Assembly (NCBI GenBank): GCA_934230415.1 | Contig: CAKQEW010000003.1 | Span: 62,001-126,000 of the forward strand | Direction of reading: 5' to 3' | Length of the DNA stretch: 64,000 nt | DNA from: an uncultured Alphaproteobacteria bacterium | GTDB lineage: Bacteria > Pseudomonadota > Alphaproteobacteria > Rs-D84 | Shown: in pieces, positions 36,648 through 46,043 of the stretch | Layout of the letters: every line of letters begins with the position of its first letter | Position numbering within the stretch: the first letter of the stretch is position 1 | Translations under genes and position numbers: made by a program | The notes under the pieces: model-generated | The model's input: the letters and a program-made list of their open reading frames with translations, nothing else | Databases searched by the model: none | Told to the model about the DNA's origin: nothing

Positions 36648-38263
36648 TGGCAAATTACGATAAAAATTTTACCGATGAATTGCGCACACGATTATCAATC
36701 GTTGATGTGGTGTCACGGCGCGTGCCACTGACCAAAAAAGGTCAGAATTATTGGGGATGTTGCCCATTTCATAATGAAAAAACGCCCAGTTTTTCTGTGA
36801 ACGAGGACAAGGGATTTTATCACTGTTTTGGTTGTGGCGAACATGGCGACATTATTTCGTTCACAATGAAATCTGAAAATATCGGATTCGTTGATGCAAT
36901 CAAAGAATTGGCAGATATGGCGGGTATGAAATTACCAGAATTCAAGCCACGCGACCCCACACTGGTTGCACGCGAAGAATCATTTTTCCAAATAATGGAA
37001 CGCGCCGCCGCAGAATATCAAAAGCAATTATTTACCCCCGCGGGCGCGGTTGCGCTGGAATACATCCGGCGGCGCGGATTCAGTGATGAAATGATAAAAA
37101 AATATCGTCTGGGGTATGCACCAAAAAACAATTTAATCGCAAATAAATTTGTTAATACAAAACAAGATATTTTAATCGGTACCGGTCTGTGTCGGCGTGG
37201 CGATTATGGGATGTATGATTTCTTTCGCGATAAATTAATGTTTCCGATTTTTTCCGCCCGCGGCCAGGTTGTTGCGTTTTCAGGGCGCAGTTTGGATGGT
37301 TCGGAACCTAAATATATTAATACAACCGATACGGAAATATTCCATAAACGCAAAACAATTTTTGGATTTAATTTTGCCCGCGACAGCATTCATCGCAATA
37401 ACCGCAGTATTATCGTAGAAGGCCAAATTGACGCAATCCAAATGCAATGCCACGGTTTCCCAGAAACAGTTGCACCATTGGGAACAGCCCTGACCGAAGA
37501 TCACCTGGCTGTGCTGTGCAAGGCAAACAGAAATATCGTATTTTGTTTTGATGGTGATAACGCCGGGCAAAAGGCGGCGGCGCGTGCGGCAAACCTGGTA
37601 TTGCCATTTATTCGCGATAATTCTGATATAAAATTTGCATTTGTATCTGGTGGCAAGGACCCCGATGAAATATTAAAAAATTCCGGGGAATCCGCCATGC
37701 ACGCGATTATTGATGGTGCGGTTGGATTGACCGATTTTCTGTGGGATATTGCGAATAAAAATTATGTTGTATCAACCCCCGGTGGTCGCGCCCAGGCAGA
37801 AAAGTTTTTAAAATCCCAGACCGATAAAATTACAGATGTTGCACTGCGCGCGGAATACGAAAACGAATATAATTCGCGCAAATTTAACCATTGGCACAAA
37901 TGGTCACGTAAATCATCGGCGCCGGAAATTGCGGTTCCTGAAATTGATGCAATAACACGCAATACATTGATATTTATTACAAATCGTTTTCCAGAAATTG
38001 CCGAACGTTATGCGGAATTTTTGGCGACATTAAATGTTTCGCTGGATGGGGATGCGCCCGAAATAAACCTGGATGCGGCCGGGGCAGAAAAATACATCGT
38101 GTCGTTAAAATTGCAAAAATACCTGGAAAAATTACAGGCACAAAAGAAAGAACTGACGGCGGCATTGTTGGCGGGCGCGTCGGATGCGGCGAAAAAAATA
38201 TCCGAAACAGATGCCGAAATAAAAAAATGTCATGAAAAACTGGACCTGTTAATCAACATATAA
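36647..38263 (+). CDS. dnaG: DNA primase
   Basis: A 538-residue primase with the CHC2 zinc finger at about 40-64 (CCPFHNEKTPSF, HCFGCGEHGD) and TOPRIM motifs IIVEGQIDAIQM, FCFDGDNAGQKAA and GGKDPDEIL. The C-terminal helicase-binding region is short and diverged, and the protein is 40-100 residues shorter than typical. rpoD, often next, is absent; a terminator follows. Confidence 0.96.
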   Translation: MANYDKNFTDELRTRLSIVDVVSRRVPLTKKGQNYWGCCPFHNEKTPSFSVNEDKGFYHCFGCGEHGDIISFTMKSENIGFVDAIKELADMAGMKLPEFKPRDPTLVAREESFFQIMERAAAEYQKQLFTPAGAVALEYIRRRGFSDEMIKKYRLGYAPKNNLIANKFVNTKQDILIGTGLCRRGDYGMYDFFRDKLMFPIFSARGQVVAFSGRSLDGSEPKYINTTDTEIFHKRKTIFGFNFARDSIHRNNRSIIVEGQIDAIQMQCHGFPETVAPLGTALTEDHLAVLCKANRNIVFCFDGDNAGQKAAARAANLVLPFIRDNSDIKFAFVSGGKDPDEILKNSGESAMHAIIDGAVGLTDFLWDIANKNYVVSTPGGRAQAEKFLKSQTDKITDVALRAEYENEYNSRKFNHWHKWSRKSSAPEIAVPEIDAITRNTLIFITNRFPEIAERYAEFLATLNVSLDGDAPEINLDAAGAEKYIVSLKLQKYLEKLQAQKKELTAALLAGASDAAKKISETDAEIKKCHEKLDLLINI

Positions 38264-38269
38264 AAACAT

Positions 38270-38301
38270 CAAAAAAGGCCGGCAAATGCCGGCTTTTTTT
38301 A
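38270..38301. terminator. Bidirectional terminator, dnaG / ychF
   Basis: Core CCGGCAAATGCCGG (38279-38292) with A and T flanks at a convergent junction. Confidence 0.9.
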
Positions 38302-38316
38302 TGCACTTTTTTACCG

Positions 38317-39396
38317 TTAATTATTGAACAAGAAATGACATATATCGCCTTCTTGCATAACGTATTCTTTGCCAACCAGGCGCATTTTGCCGGCCTCTTT
38401 GACCGCAACTTCGCCCCCCAGCGCAATATAATCAGATGGTGAAATAATTTCCGCACGAATAAATCCACGTTCAAAATCAGTATGAATTTTGCCCGCGGCC
38501 TGGGGCGCGGTCATACCACGTGTGATTGTCCACGCGTGCGCTTCCTTGGGACCAACGGTATAAAATGTTTGCAATCCCAATGTTTCGTACCCGGTTTTTA
38601 TAACCTGTTCCAGACCAGAATGTGCCAATCTCAAATCGTCCAAGAACATTTTACGTTCGTCTGGATTTACAATTTGCGAAATTTCCATTTCAATTTTTGA
38701 CGAAATAACCAATACAGGCGCCGCATCACCATATTTGGCGCGTACCGCATCAGAATATTTGTTTCCGGTTGCGGCGGCAGCCTCTTCAACATTACAGACG
38801 TAAATCACAGGCTTTGCCGTCAACAGGTTAAATGGCGTTGCATCAACCCCAGATTTACGCGCCGGCGTGCCGGATTTCAGACCGTTATAAATTACGTTCG
38901 CGTCATTTAATAATTTAATGGCGTTTTTATCCAGACCGTGTGCCTTTTTTTCCAGGTTTTTAATCTGTTTTTCCATGCTTTCCATATCGGCCAGCATTAA
39001 TTCTGTTTCAATTGTTTCAATATCGTCCAACGGGTCAATACGACCGTTTACATGCACAATATCATCGTTTTCAAAACAACGAACAACGTGAATAATCGCG
39101 TCAGTTGATAAAATATTGCCCAAGAATTTATTTCCCAAACCTTCGCCATTTGATGCACCACGAACCAGTCCGGCAATATCAACAATTTCCAGTTGCGTCG
39201 GAATGATTTTCGCACTGTTATCCACCGCCGCCAGTTTCAGTAATATTTCATCAGGCACCACAACACGTCCTGTATTCGGTTCAATGGTACAAAACGGATA
39301 ATTTTGCGCATCGGCCGCCGCTGACTGGGTTAACGCATTAAACAGGGTTGATTTGCCAACATTTGGCAAACCGACAATTCCACAATTGAATCCCAT
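38317..39396 (-). CDS. ychF: Ribosome-binding ATPase YchF
   Basis: A 359-residue Obg-like P-loop protein. G1 GLPNVGKSTLFNALT is at 8-22, G3 DIAGLVRGAS is followed by NKFLGNI, and a C-terminal TGS-like domain (FYTVGPKEAHAWTI) ends in EYVMQEGDICHFLFNN. YchF prefers ATP and is linked to stress responses. The ribosome site AAGGAT is upstream; a divergent TTGAAT-17-CATATT promoter (39449-39421, minus) faces the next gene. Confidence 0.96.
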   Translation of the reverse strand: MGFNCGIVGLPNVGKSTLFNALTQSAAADAQNYPFCTIEPNTGRVVVPDEILLKLAAVDNSAKIIPTQLEIVDIAGLVRGASNGEGLGNKFLGNILSTDAIIHVVRCFENDDIVHVNGRIDPLDDIETIETELMLADMESMEKQIKNLEKKAHGLDKNAIKLLNDANVIYNGLKSGTPARKSGVDATPFNLLTAKPVIYVCNVEEAAAATGNKYSDAVRAKYGDAAPVLVISSKIEMEISQIVNPDERKMFLDDLRLAHSGLEQVIKTGYETLGLQTFYTVGPKEAHAWTITRGMTAPQAAGKIHTDFERGFIRAEIISPSDYIALGGEVAVKEAGKMRLVGKEYVMQEGDICHFLFNN

Positions 39397-39414
39397 AACT
39401 AAATCCTTTATAAT
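39386..39414 (+). promoter_or_regulatory. Promoter of the SufD-like gene (near-leaderless)
   Basis: TTGAAT (39386-39391), 17 bp, perfect TATAAT (39409-39414), 9 nt before the ATG at 39424. The -35 overlaps the ychF start. Confidence 0.65.
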
Positions 39415-39423
39415 GCCTGTAAT

Positions 39424-40095
39424 ATGTCATACATGTGGAACGAATTCAATATAAAAACCATACGCGCAGAAACAGTTGTTTTCCGCGATGGTGTGCTGTG
39501 CGATGATTTATCAACATTAAAATCAACCACAATCAATAAAAAATACGATTTACCGGTTCATATCATTTATGTTGGCAAAATTGCCGGTGATTGCCGGTTA
39601 AATATTGATATTTTGGTCCCGGACCAGCCGGTTATTTTATCAGTAAATGTAAAAAATGATTTGCCGGCCTTTTTGAACATTTTTATCAAAAACACCGGGA
39701 AAAATTCTGAATTACGTGGTAATATTTTACTGGAAAATAACAGCACCCTGGATTACACATGCACCGCCCAGCATAATGGGGCAAACACGACAATTTTGTT
39801 AAAAAACAAGTTAATTGCCGGCAAAAACACAAAATCGCGTATGTCTGGGACCGCAATAATTGGTCGCGATGCCCGTGATGCGGTGTCCGATGTTGCGTTT
39901 TCAGCCATCGCTGATAAAACCGCGCGGATTGAATTTACCCCGGCCCAGCGTATATCAATCGCCCCCCAGCGTGCCGACCACAGTGCATCAATTTATCGTC
40001 CAACGGATTGCCAAATTGAATATTTACGCGAAAGTGGCCTGGGCACCGCAGAGGTTGCCACCGCAATCCGTGAAGCATTTATGAACGATTTTTAA
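39424..40095 (+). CDS. Stand-alone SufB/SufD-core protein
   Basis: A 223-residue protein matching the C-terminal beta-helix core of SufD/SufB: KSRMSGTAIIGRDARDAVSDVAFSAIA, IAPQRADHSASIYRP (the DHSAS-type motif near the conserved histidine) and the C-terminal helix LRESGLGTAEVATAIREAFMNDF. SufD with SufB and SufC scaffolds Fe-S cluster assembly. At roughly half the usual SufD length (about 400) it lacks the N-terminal domain, and no sufB, sufC or sufS is nearby. It could work with a distant suf operon. An alternative start is at 39433. Confidence 0.72.
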   Translation: MSYMWNEFNIKTIRAETVVFRDGVLCDDLSTLKSTTINKKYDLPVHIIYVGKIAGDCRLNIDILVPDQPVILSVNVKNDLPAFLNIFIKNTGKNSELRGNILLENNSTLDYTCTAQHNGANTTILLKNKLIAGKNTKSRMSGTAIIGRDARDAVSDVAFSAIADKTARIEFTPAQRISIAPQRADHSASIYRPTDCQIEYLRESGLGTAEVATAIREAFMNDF

Positions 40096-40107
40096 TAATT
40101 CAGACAT

Positions 40108-40150
40108 AAAAAAGCGCCCGGCAAACATACGCTTGTCGGGTACAAAATAA
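40108..40150 (-). terminator. Terminator of rpmJ
   Basis: An imperfect stem cccggcaaac / gcttgtcggg (40118-40141) preceded by A6 on the plus strand, i.e. a T tract after the hairpin on the minus strand, downstream of the bL36 gene. Confidence 0.6.
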
Positions 40151-40178
40151 CCACCGCGCCCATTGGACGCCCCAGGAT

Positions 40179-40313
40179 TTATTTTTTCTTAAATCCCTGT
40201 TTGGCTTTTAATTTAGGATTGGTTGGGTCAATCAAGATAACCTGTTTACCACGGCGAATTTGTTTTATGTTACCGCGTTTTTTCCAAGCCTTTAATGAAC
40301 TTAAAAATTTCAT
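40179..40313 (-). CDS. rpmJ: 50S ribosomal protein bL36 (zinc-free form)
   Basis: A 44-residue, very basic protein, MKFLSSLKAWKKRG then IRRGKQVILIDPTNPKLKAKQG. This matches the bL36 pattern KxxxSLKxxKxR...RRGxxxVI...NPKxKxxQG. The Cys/His zinc ligands of the C+ form are absent, so this is the C- form common in alphaproteobacteria. AAGGAT lies upstream. It stands alone as a single-gene unit. Confidence 0.85.
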   Translation of the reverse strand: MKFLSSLKAWKKRGNIKQIRRGKQVILIDPTNPKLKAKQGFKKK

Positions 40314-40635
40314 ATCTAAATCCTTTATTGCGTGGTGATTATAAACGCTTTTTGTAAAAAATCAAATAATTATTATATTTTTGTTGTAGTTATTGGCCCT
40401 GTTTATATTGTTGAAAACATTTGTTAACTTTTTATAAACAGGTTTTCAACATAAAAATCCGCGGTTTTTGTGGGGTTGGTGCAATTGTGTTGATAAATAT
40501 TGGCAAAAATAAACATGTTTAAAAAGTGCCAGTTTTCATCATTTTTAACAATTTTCAGGGGTTGCTTTTTATACTTGTTGAAAATTGTTGAAATTGTTAT
40601 AATTCAAGCACAGGGAGAGAGGAAATCATATCCAC
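40314..40635. other. AT-rich intergenic region with interleaved inverted repeats
   Basis: A 320-bp gene-free stretch before virB3. Two perfect inverted repeats are interleaved: CCTGTTTATA/TATAAACAGG (40398-40407 with 40433-40442) and GTTGAAAAC/GTTTTCAAC (40410-40418 with 40442-40450). As RNA they would make an H-type pseudoknot; as DNA they may be protein sites. Near the right end TTGTTGAAA-like words and TATAAT (about 40597) probably form the virB3 promoter, with GGGAGAGAGG downstream as a ribosome site. Confidence 0.5.
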
Positions 40636-40932
40636 ATGAAACAACAAGTACTGAAAGCAATAGCGAATCCAGCGCGCATATTTTATGTGCCATATATGAT
40701 GGCGGTGCTGAATTTTGCCATACAATTCATGATTTTTATTGTTGTTTTCGTTATTTCGTTAATCACGACACGTGGTAAAAATCCAATCAGTCCGATGTGG
40801 TTTCTGATTTCTGTGTTAATTGTTCATTTGATTTTGGCGGCATTTGCAAAGCGTGACCCACAACTGGGCCAGATTTTGTCCGCAAAAATTCAATTGTTCA
40901 AAAAAAAGATACCTAACAGATTGGCGGCATAA
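40636..40932 (+). CDS. virB3: Type IV secretion protein VirB3
   Basis: A 98-residue inner-membrane protein with two TM segments (about 22-43 and 53-71) and a VirB3-like C-terminal tail (FAKRDPQLGQI). VirB3 supports the VirB4 ATPase at the base of type IV secretion systems. Identification leans on the following virB4, 3 nt away. No virB2, virB6 or virB8-11 is nearby. Confidence 0.82.
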   Translation: MKQQVLKAIANPARIFYVPYMMAVLNFAIQFMIFIVVFVISLITTRGKNPISPMWFLISVLIVHLILAAFAKRDPQLGQILSAKIQLFKKKIPNRLAA

Positions 40933-40935
40933 GAG

Positions 40936-43350
40936 ATGAATGGATTTTTTGAATATTTTGCAGGCAGCGGATTCCCAATCACAACCATGATAATGGTAAT
41001 GGCGGTGATTTTTATATTCGTGGTTCTGATGATGTATATGCCGGCAATTGCCCGTCGTGTGTTGCCGGGGTTTGGGTATATGCGTTATTCGCGGTACCTG
41101 CCGTTTCAGACGGTATATAACGATAATTCGTTGGAATTGGCGGATGGGTCACTGCTGCGTGTTTATCGTGTTGCCGGTGTCCAGACCAGCATGCAGGACG
41201 CAATCACGCGTGAAAAATTCTTGGATTTACGTGCACAGTTGTTTAACCAAATTCGCGATCCAAATGTTGTATTGCGTTTCTTTATGACACGTGATGCGAC
41301 CGATGAAAATATGCATTATGAATTTGACCAGCCTGTATTACAGAAAATTTACGATAAATGGGAATCCCAGGGATTACGCATTTTCCTGAATAATTACTAT
41401 ATCGTGCTGTCTGTTGGTGGGGCGAACGCGCGTGATAAACTGAATCAGTATGGAAATTATCTGGAATCAATATTGGCGGCGTACAAGCCGAAATTATTAA
41501 AGAATAACGACCGGGATAACATGGCGCGATTCTTTGGCCGGATATTGTCACCGATTACAAAGCCGGAACCAGCGGTTGCGGATAATCAGATTGCAGATTT
41601 AGCAACGGTTGATGATGTTGAATTCTTGCCAGACGGCGTTGTTCGCTATATCAGTGGTGGCACACAATCATTTGCCGCAATGATGTCATTCCGTACGGCG
41701 CCTGATTACCTGGACGAAGAATTCTTTGATACCATATCAACAATTCAGACAGAAATGATTTGTATGAATGGTTTTCAAATTATGGGCACGGCGGATGTAG
41801 AGGTTGCAATGCGCCAACGTCAATCATCGGACGAGGCCGAAACCGGTTCTGCAATCCAGCAGATATCAGATGCCCAGAGTGCGATGGATGAAAATATCGC
41901 TGGAAATCAGAGTTTGGTTAATTATTACCCGTTGTTTGTGATATTCGGTAAAACGCGCGATGAACTGAATCATTATGTTGATGAATTTAAAAAGATATCG
42001 GCATCATTTGGTGTATCGCCGATTTGTGAAACATATGCGGCACGTGTTTCATGGTTTGCCCAGATTCCAGGATTTGATGTTTTCCCGCGCAGTTTTAAAT
42101 TGCTGTCACGGACGGCCGCAATCAGTATCCCAATGTCAACCCAGCCACGTGGTGTTGCAAATTGCGATTGGGGTCCGGGGCCATTGGTTGTATTTCCAAC
42201 CGCCCAGGGCACGCCATATCAATTTCAATTCCATGTATCTGATAAACCGGCGGCGGTGGGGCACACGTTAACAATCGGGCCAACCGGTGGTGGTAAAACA
42301 ACATTGTTCAGTTTTCTGATTGCGCAATCATTGCGTCACCAGAAATTAAAGGCGTTTTTCTTTGACCGCAACAAAGGGGCAGAGATATTTACATTATCAG
42401 TTGGTGGCAAATATATCACCATGCAAGGTAAAGAGAAAAACGAAGAAAATAACGCATTTTTGACACACTTGAATCCGCTGAAAATGCCGGACAGTGCGGC
42501 AAATCGTGCGTTCCTGCGTCGGTGGTTTGCGATTATTACCGGGCAATCAGATGCGAATTCCGCAGATGAAATTGCGCGTGCGGTTTCTGTGAATTTTGAT
42601 TATCTGTCGGACAAAGACCGTGTGTTAAAGAACCTGTGGGAGAGTTGTTTTTCATCATCTGGCAATATGCGCCCGGCGTTGAAAAAGTGGGTTGATCCGT
42701 TGCAATATGGTGACATATTTAATGAAACGTCTGATACATTGGATTTGCATTCGCGTCTGACCACGTTTGATTTCACAGAAATATTACAAGATGAAACGTT
42801 GGCGCCGGCGGTGATTTCGTACATTCTGCACAGAATTAATAATATAACTGTATCAGGGGGGAATCCATCACTGATTATGATTGACGAAACCGCGCCGATG
42901 TTGGAAAACAAGATGTTCCGTGATAACTTTATTGTTGGCCTGCAAGAAGGACGTAAAAACCGCCAGGCGTACATGGTTGCGTTCCAGCGCGCAAATGTTT
43001 TGGATAAACTGGGGATTGGTGATGTCGTTCGTGGCCAGGCGCAAACTGTGCTGTTTTTCCGTAATCCGGCGGCCGATGCATCGGATTATGCGCATTGGAA
43101 TTTAAATCCGTTGGAAATGGCATTTATCCAGGGCAAGGCATATCCAAATCTGAAACGTGCGGTATTGTTGTCGCGACCGGTAACGGGTGAATCTGTGATT
43201 TTGAATACTGAATTAGGCGGTCTGGGCAATTTATTGCGTTTGTTTGAATCAGGGCGTTCGTCGGTGTTGTTGGCCGAAGAATTGTATAAACAATATGGCA
43301 ATAATTTCGTGTCTGAATATTTGAAAAAGCAGGGCGCGGGTGACCTGTAG
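40936..43350 (+). CDS. virB4: Type IV secretion ATPase VirB4
   Basis: An 804-residue VirB4/CagE family ATPase with an N-terminal hydrophobic segment (about 16-38), N-domain and C-terminal motor domain. Walker A GPTGGGKTT is near residues 452-460, Walker B SLIMIDETAPML near 643-654, and EGRKNRQAYMVAFQR beyond it. It energises pilus assembly and substrate transfer. Normal length. The next gene starts 6 nt later. Confidence 0.95.
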   Translation: MNGFFEYFAGSGFPITTMIMVMAVIFIFVVLMMYMPAIARRVLPGFGYMRYSRYLPFQTVYNDNSLELADGSLLRVYRVAGVQTSMQDAITREKFLDLRAQLFNQIRDPNVVLRFFMTRDATDENMHYEFDQPVLQKIYDKWESQGLRIFLNNYYIVLSVGGANARDKLNQYGNYLESILAAYKPKLLKNNDRDNMARFFGRILSPITKPEPAVADNQIADLATVDDVEFLPDGVVRYISGGTQSFAAMMSFRTAPDYLDEEFFDTISTIQTEMICMNGFQIMGTADVEVAMRQRQSSDEAETGSAIQQISDAQSAMDENIAGNQSLVNYYPLFVIFGKTRDELNHYVDEFKKISASFGVSPICETYAARVSWFAQIPGFDVFPRSFKLLSRTAAISIPMSTQPRGVANCDWGPGPLVVFPTAQGTPYQFQFHVSDKPAAVGHTLTIGPTGGGKTTLFSFLIAQSLRHQKLKAFFFDRNKGAEIFTLSVGGKYITMQGKEKNEENNAFLTHLNPLKMPDSAANRAFLRRWFAIITGQSDANSADEIARAVSVNFDYLSDKDRVLKNLWESCFSSSGNMRPALKKWVDPLQYGDIFNETSDTLDLHSRLTTFDFTEILQDETLAPAVISYILHRINNITVSGGNPSLIMIDETAPMLENKMFRDNFIVGLQEGRKNRQAYMVAFQRANVLDKLGIGDVVRGQAQTVLFFRNPAADASDYAHWNLNPLEMAFIQGKAYPNLKRAVLLSRPVTGESVILNTELGGLGNLLRLFESGRSSVLLAEELYKQYGNNFVSEYLKKQGAGDL

Positions 43351-43356
43351 GAACGC

Positions 43357-43974
43357 ATGTTTTACCGCAATGTGTTGATTTTTTGTATTGCGCTGGCGCC
43401 GAATATTTCGGTGGCAGATGATTGTTTGCCGTATAAACTAAATCCGGCGGTTTATATCAGTGCGCCATCATGGACAAAACAGGTTGTGCAACCGCTGCAA
43501 CCAATGGATTTATTGCATGGCAATGTCATTGCCACAATGACAGATAATTATGATATTGTCGCCGATATTACATCCATAGAAGACGGATTTTGTGTTGCGG
43601 TAAAATCAGTTGATGCAACCGTTGGGTACAGTGATTTCTTGGTCCAGATTGATATGCGCCATGTGCCGGATTCGTGTTCGTACAACGCGATTTTATCACA
43701 CGAAGATGGGCATATTCGCGCATACCTGTCGGTAATTGACGATTTTAAACCAGAATTACAACGTGCAATATATTCAGCCGCAGATTCAATTACACCAATA
43801 TTTGTGAAATCTGGGGCGGATGTATCCGCGGCGGTTGATGAATTAAATTTGGAATTACAGGCGCATCCTGATTTAATATTGGTAAAACAAAAAATTCAGG
43901 CCGCCCAGGAAATTCGTAATAAACGTGTTGATCAGAATGATACTGGTGAAACCCTGAAACGCTGTTTGTTATAG
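43357..43974 (+). CDS. Secreted putative HExxH metallopeptidase
   Basis: A 205-residue protein with a signal peptide (VLIFCIALAPNISVA, cut near 20-21). HEDGH at residues 115-119 fits the zinc HExxH motif, preceded by SYNAILS as in gluzincin-like helices. Cys pairs (23, 79, 107, 203) could form disulfides. The third ligand is not obvious, so catalysis is inferred. Its place directly after virB4 suggests a periplasmic factor for the secretion system, for example in wall remodelling or pilin handling. Ends 3 nt before the convergent ABC-F gene without a terminator. Confidence 0.6.
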   Translation: MFYRNVLIFCIALAPNISVADDCLPYKLNPAVYISAPSWTKQVVQPLQPMDLLHGNVIATMTDNYDIVADITSIEDGFCVAVKSVDATVGYSDFLVQIDMRHVPDSCSYNAILSHEDGHIRAYLSVIDDFKPELQRAIYSAADSITPIFVKSGADVSAAVDELNLELQAHPDLILVKQKIQAAQEIRNKRVDQNDTGETLKRCLL

Positions 43975-43977
43975 TAA

Positions 43978-45591
43978 TTATTGTTCCTGGTTCACACTGT
44001 AATAATATTCCAGTTTATCGTGATCATAATCTTCTATGCGGCCCGCGGGCAGTACCAACATACGTGTTATGCCGATTTGTTCAACGAATTCTGGATTGTG
44101 GCTGACCACTATAATTGTGCCGGTAAAATCGTGAAAATTATCACCGATAATACGTTGGGTTTCGGGGTCCAGGTGATTTGTCGGTTCGTCCAGAATCAAC
44201 ATATTTGCACGCCGCAACAATATCTTGCATAACGCAACACGTGCACGTTCACCGGGCGACAGAACAGATACAGGCTTAAAAACATCCATATCGTAAAACA
44301 AGAAATTACCCAGTACTGCACGCAATTGTTGGTCGGTATAATCAGGATGCGCAACATTTTCCAAAACGGTTTTTGATGTGTCCAGACCTTCCAGTTCCTG
44401 GGCATAATACGCGATGTCTGTTTTGGGGTTTATTTCAATTGTCCCGCGTTGTGGTGTTAATTGTCCCAGAATTAATTTCAGTAATGTTGATTTACCGGTT
44501 CCATTTTCACCGCATATTAAAAATCGTTCGCCACCGGTAATTGTAAACGACATATTACGATACAACAGTGGCGCCCCCGGATACCGGAACCATAATTCAT
44601 TAACCATAATTGGATGGCGTGCACCATCACGCAGTGGCGTCAGGTTCATATTTAATTTTTTATATGTTACATCACGCACGGTACGGTTTTTCAGCACGCG
44701 TTCCAGTATCGCCGCGCGAACATTTCCCGCGCGCTTCATGGCGTGATTTGTCGGACTGGCGGCATTGGCACGTGCAACGAATTCAGACAGTTTTTGTATA
44801 TGGCGTTCTTCGTCTTGTATCTTTTTTTCGCGTTGACGTTTTAATTCGGCCAATTTTAATTTATACTCATCATAGTTTCCAGAAAATACGGTGATGTTTT
44901 TATTTACCTTGTCCACATACAGGATTTTATTCACAACACTGTTTAAAAATTCTGCATCATGGCTGATTATTAATACAGTGCCACGATATTTTTTCAGGTA
45001 ATTTGCAACCCAATCCTTGGTCATTGCGTCCAGGTGGTTTGTCGGTTCGTCCAACAGTACCACGCCTGCCAATGAATACAACAGACGTGCGAATGCAACC
45101 TTGGATTTCTGGCCGCCTGACAGGTCGCGCAATCGCATATCCAGCATGGCGGCATCAATATGCATGTTTTCAATAATTTCCAGTAATGTGTTTTCGGCCG
45201 TATAATATTCATAATAATCCAGTTCTGATTGTACACGGTCAATTTCGGATTGTGTGTATTCGTCATCTGGGGTTGCGGCAATTTGTTCATATAATTTGTG
45301 CAGTTCTTGTTCCAGTTTGGCAATCGGCCGCCCGGTTGTTAAAAAATCCCATACGGTGATTTCAGGATTTTGTAATTCAATCGTCTGGGGCAGGTAACCA
45401 ATACGTGCGCCGTTCATATCAATGCGCCCGGCATCAGGCATAATTTGCCCCAACAATATTTTGAACAGTGTGGTTTTACCCGCGCCATTGACACCAACAA
45501 TACCAACCTTGTCCCGCGGGGCCAGGTTGAATTCCGCGTTATTATAAACAACAGTTGTTCCAAACGATAAAGATAATCCAGATACATGCAT
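43978..45591 (-). CDS. ABC-F family ATPase (ribosome-associated)
   Basis: A 537-residue protein with two ABC domains and no TM. Walker A sites GVNGAGKTT (about 34-42) and CGENGTGKST (about 349-358); signatures LSGGQKSKVAFARLL and LSPGERARVALCKILL; and a charged linker between the domains (P-site tRNA interaction motif region). ABC-F proteins such as EttA/Uup rescue or tune ribosomes, and some give antibiotic resistance. Closest by layout to YbiT/Uup-type housekeeping members. Minus promoter TTGCCA-16-TAGAAT ends 9 nt before the start. Confidence 0.9.
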   Translation of the reverse strand: MHVSGLSLSFGTTVVYNNAEFNLAPRDKVGIVGVNGAGKTTLFKILLGQIMPDAGRIDMNGARIGYLPQTIELQNPEITVWDFLTTGRPIAKLEQELHKLYEQIAATPDDEYTQSEIDRVQSELDYYEYYTAENTLLEIIENMHIDAAMLDMRLRDLSGGQKSKVAFARLLYSLAGVVLLDEPTNHLDAMTKDWVANYLKKYRGTVLIISHDAEFLNSVVNKILYVDKVNKNITVFSGNYDEYKLKLAELKRQREKKIQDEERHIQKLSEFVARANAASPTNHAMKRAGNVRAAILERVLKNRTVRDVTYKKLNMNLTPLRDGARHPIMVNELWFRYPGAPLLYRNMSFTITGGERFLICGENGTGKSTLLKLILGQLTPQRGTIEINPKTDIAYYAQELEGLDTSKTVLENVAHPDYTDQQLRAVLGNFLFYDMDVFKPVSVLSPGERARVALCKILLRRANMLILDEPTNHLDPETQRIIGDNFHDFTGTIIVVSHNPEFVEQIGITRMLVLPAGRIEDYDHDKLEYYYSVNQEQ

Positions 45592-45600
45592 AACGCATGT

Positions 45601-45628
45601 ATTCTAAAAAAAATTGCAATATTGGCAA
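45601..45628 (-). promoter_or_regulatory. ABC-F promoter (near-leaderless)
   Basis: On the minus strand TTGCCA (45628-45623), 16 bp, TAGAAT (45606-45601), then 9 nt to the ATG at 45591. No ribosome site. Confidence 0.55.
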
Positions 45629-45654
45629 GTGATATTATGCCTAGCGTATTCAGA

Positions 45655-46005
45655 TTATTTACAGATTTTACGCCCCATGGCGTCTGTGTGGCATGTGATT
45701 TTCTGGCCTGCACCCGTTGTGCATGCAGTGCGTCCCAGTACGCCCGGGCGACATGTTGTACGTGCGCCGGTATTATCTGTATATATGGTTGCGCCATCAC
45801 CGCGGCGGTGTGATTTGATTGTTTTGCCAGCGTTTGTTGTAAATTTCTGGTTGCCCATCGCGTCCATGCGCCCACGTATGGTTTCGCCGGTTGTGCGGTC
45901 TGTACAGGTTTGCGCGCCAATCGCATTTTTGCGACATGACACGGCGGCATTTGCCGTGGTCGCCACCATTATCGCCAATATAAAAATCACATTGTGCAGT
46001 TTCAT
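45655..46005 (-). CDS. Small secreted protein with ~20-residue repeats
   Basis: A 116-residue protein with a signal peptide (MKLHNVIFILAIMVATTANA). The mature part is about 4.5 imperfect repeats of roughly 20 residues, pattern x-C-x3-A-x-G-x3-CT-x3-G-x2-I (AIGAQTCTDRTTGETI, AMGNQKFTTNAGKTI, VLGRTACTTGAGQKI, AMGRKICK). Such short Gly/Thr repeats suggest a beta-hairpin stack. Function unknown; periplasmic or surface. Confidence 0.6.
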   Translation of the reverse strand: MKLHNVIFILAIMVATTANAAVSCRKNAIGAQTCTDRTTGETIRGRMDAMGNQKFTTNAGKTIKSHRRGDGATIYTDNTGARTTCRPGVLGRTACTTGAGQKITCHTDAMGRKICK

Positions 46006-46043
46006 ATATTAAATAATAAGACATTATTTACCCATGTCAAATT

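Noticed and set aside
40314..40635. Chromosome origin (AT-rich, DnaA-box-like words)
   Set aside because: Only one-off matches to the DnaA box and no origin-type neighbours; a promoter or regulatory region for virB3 fits better.
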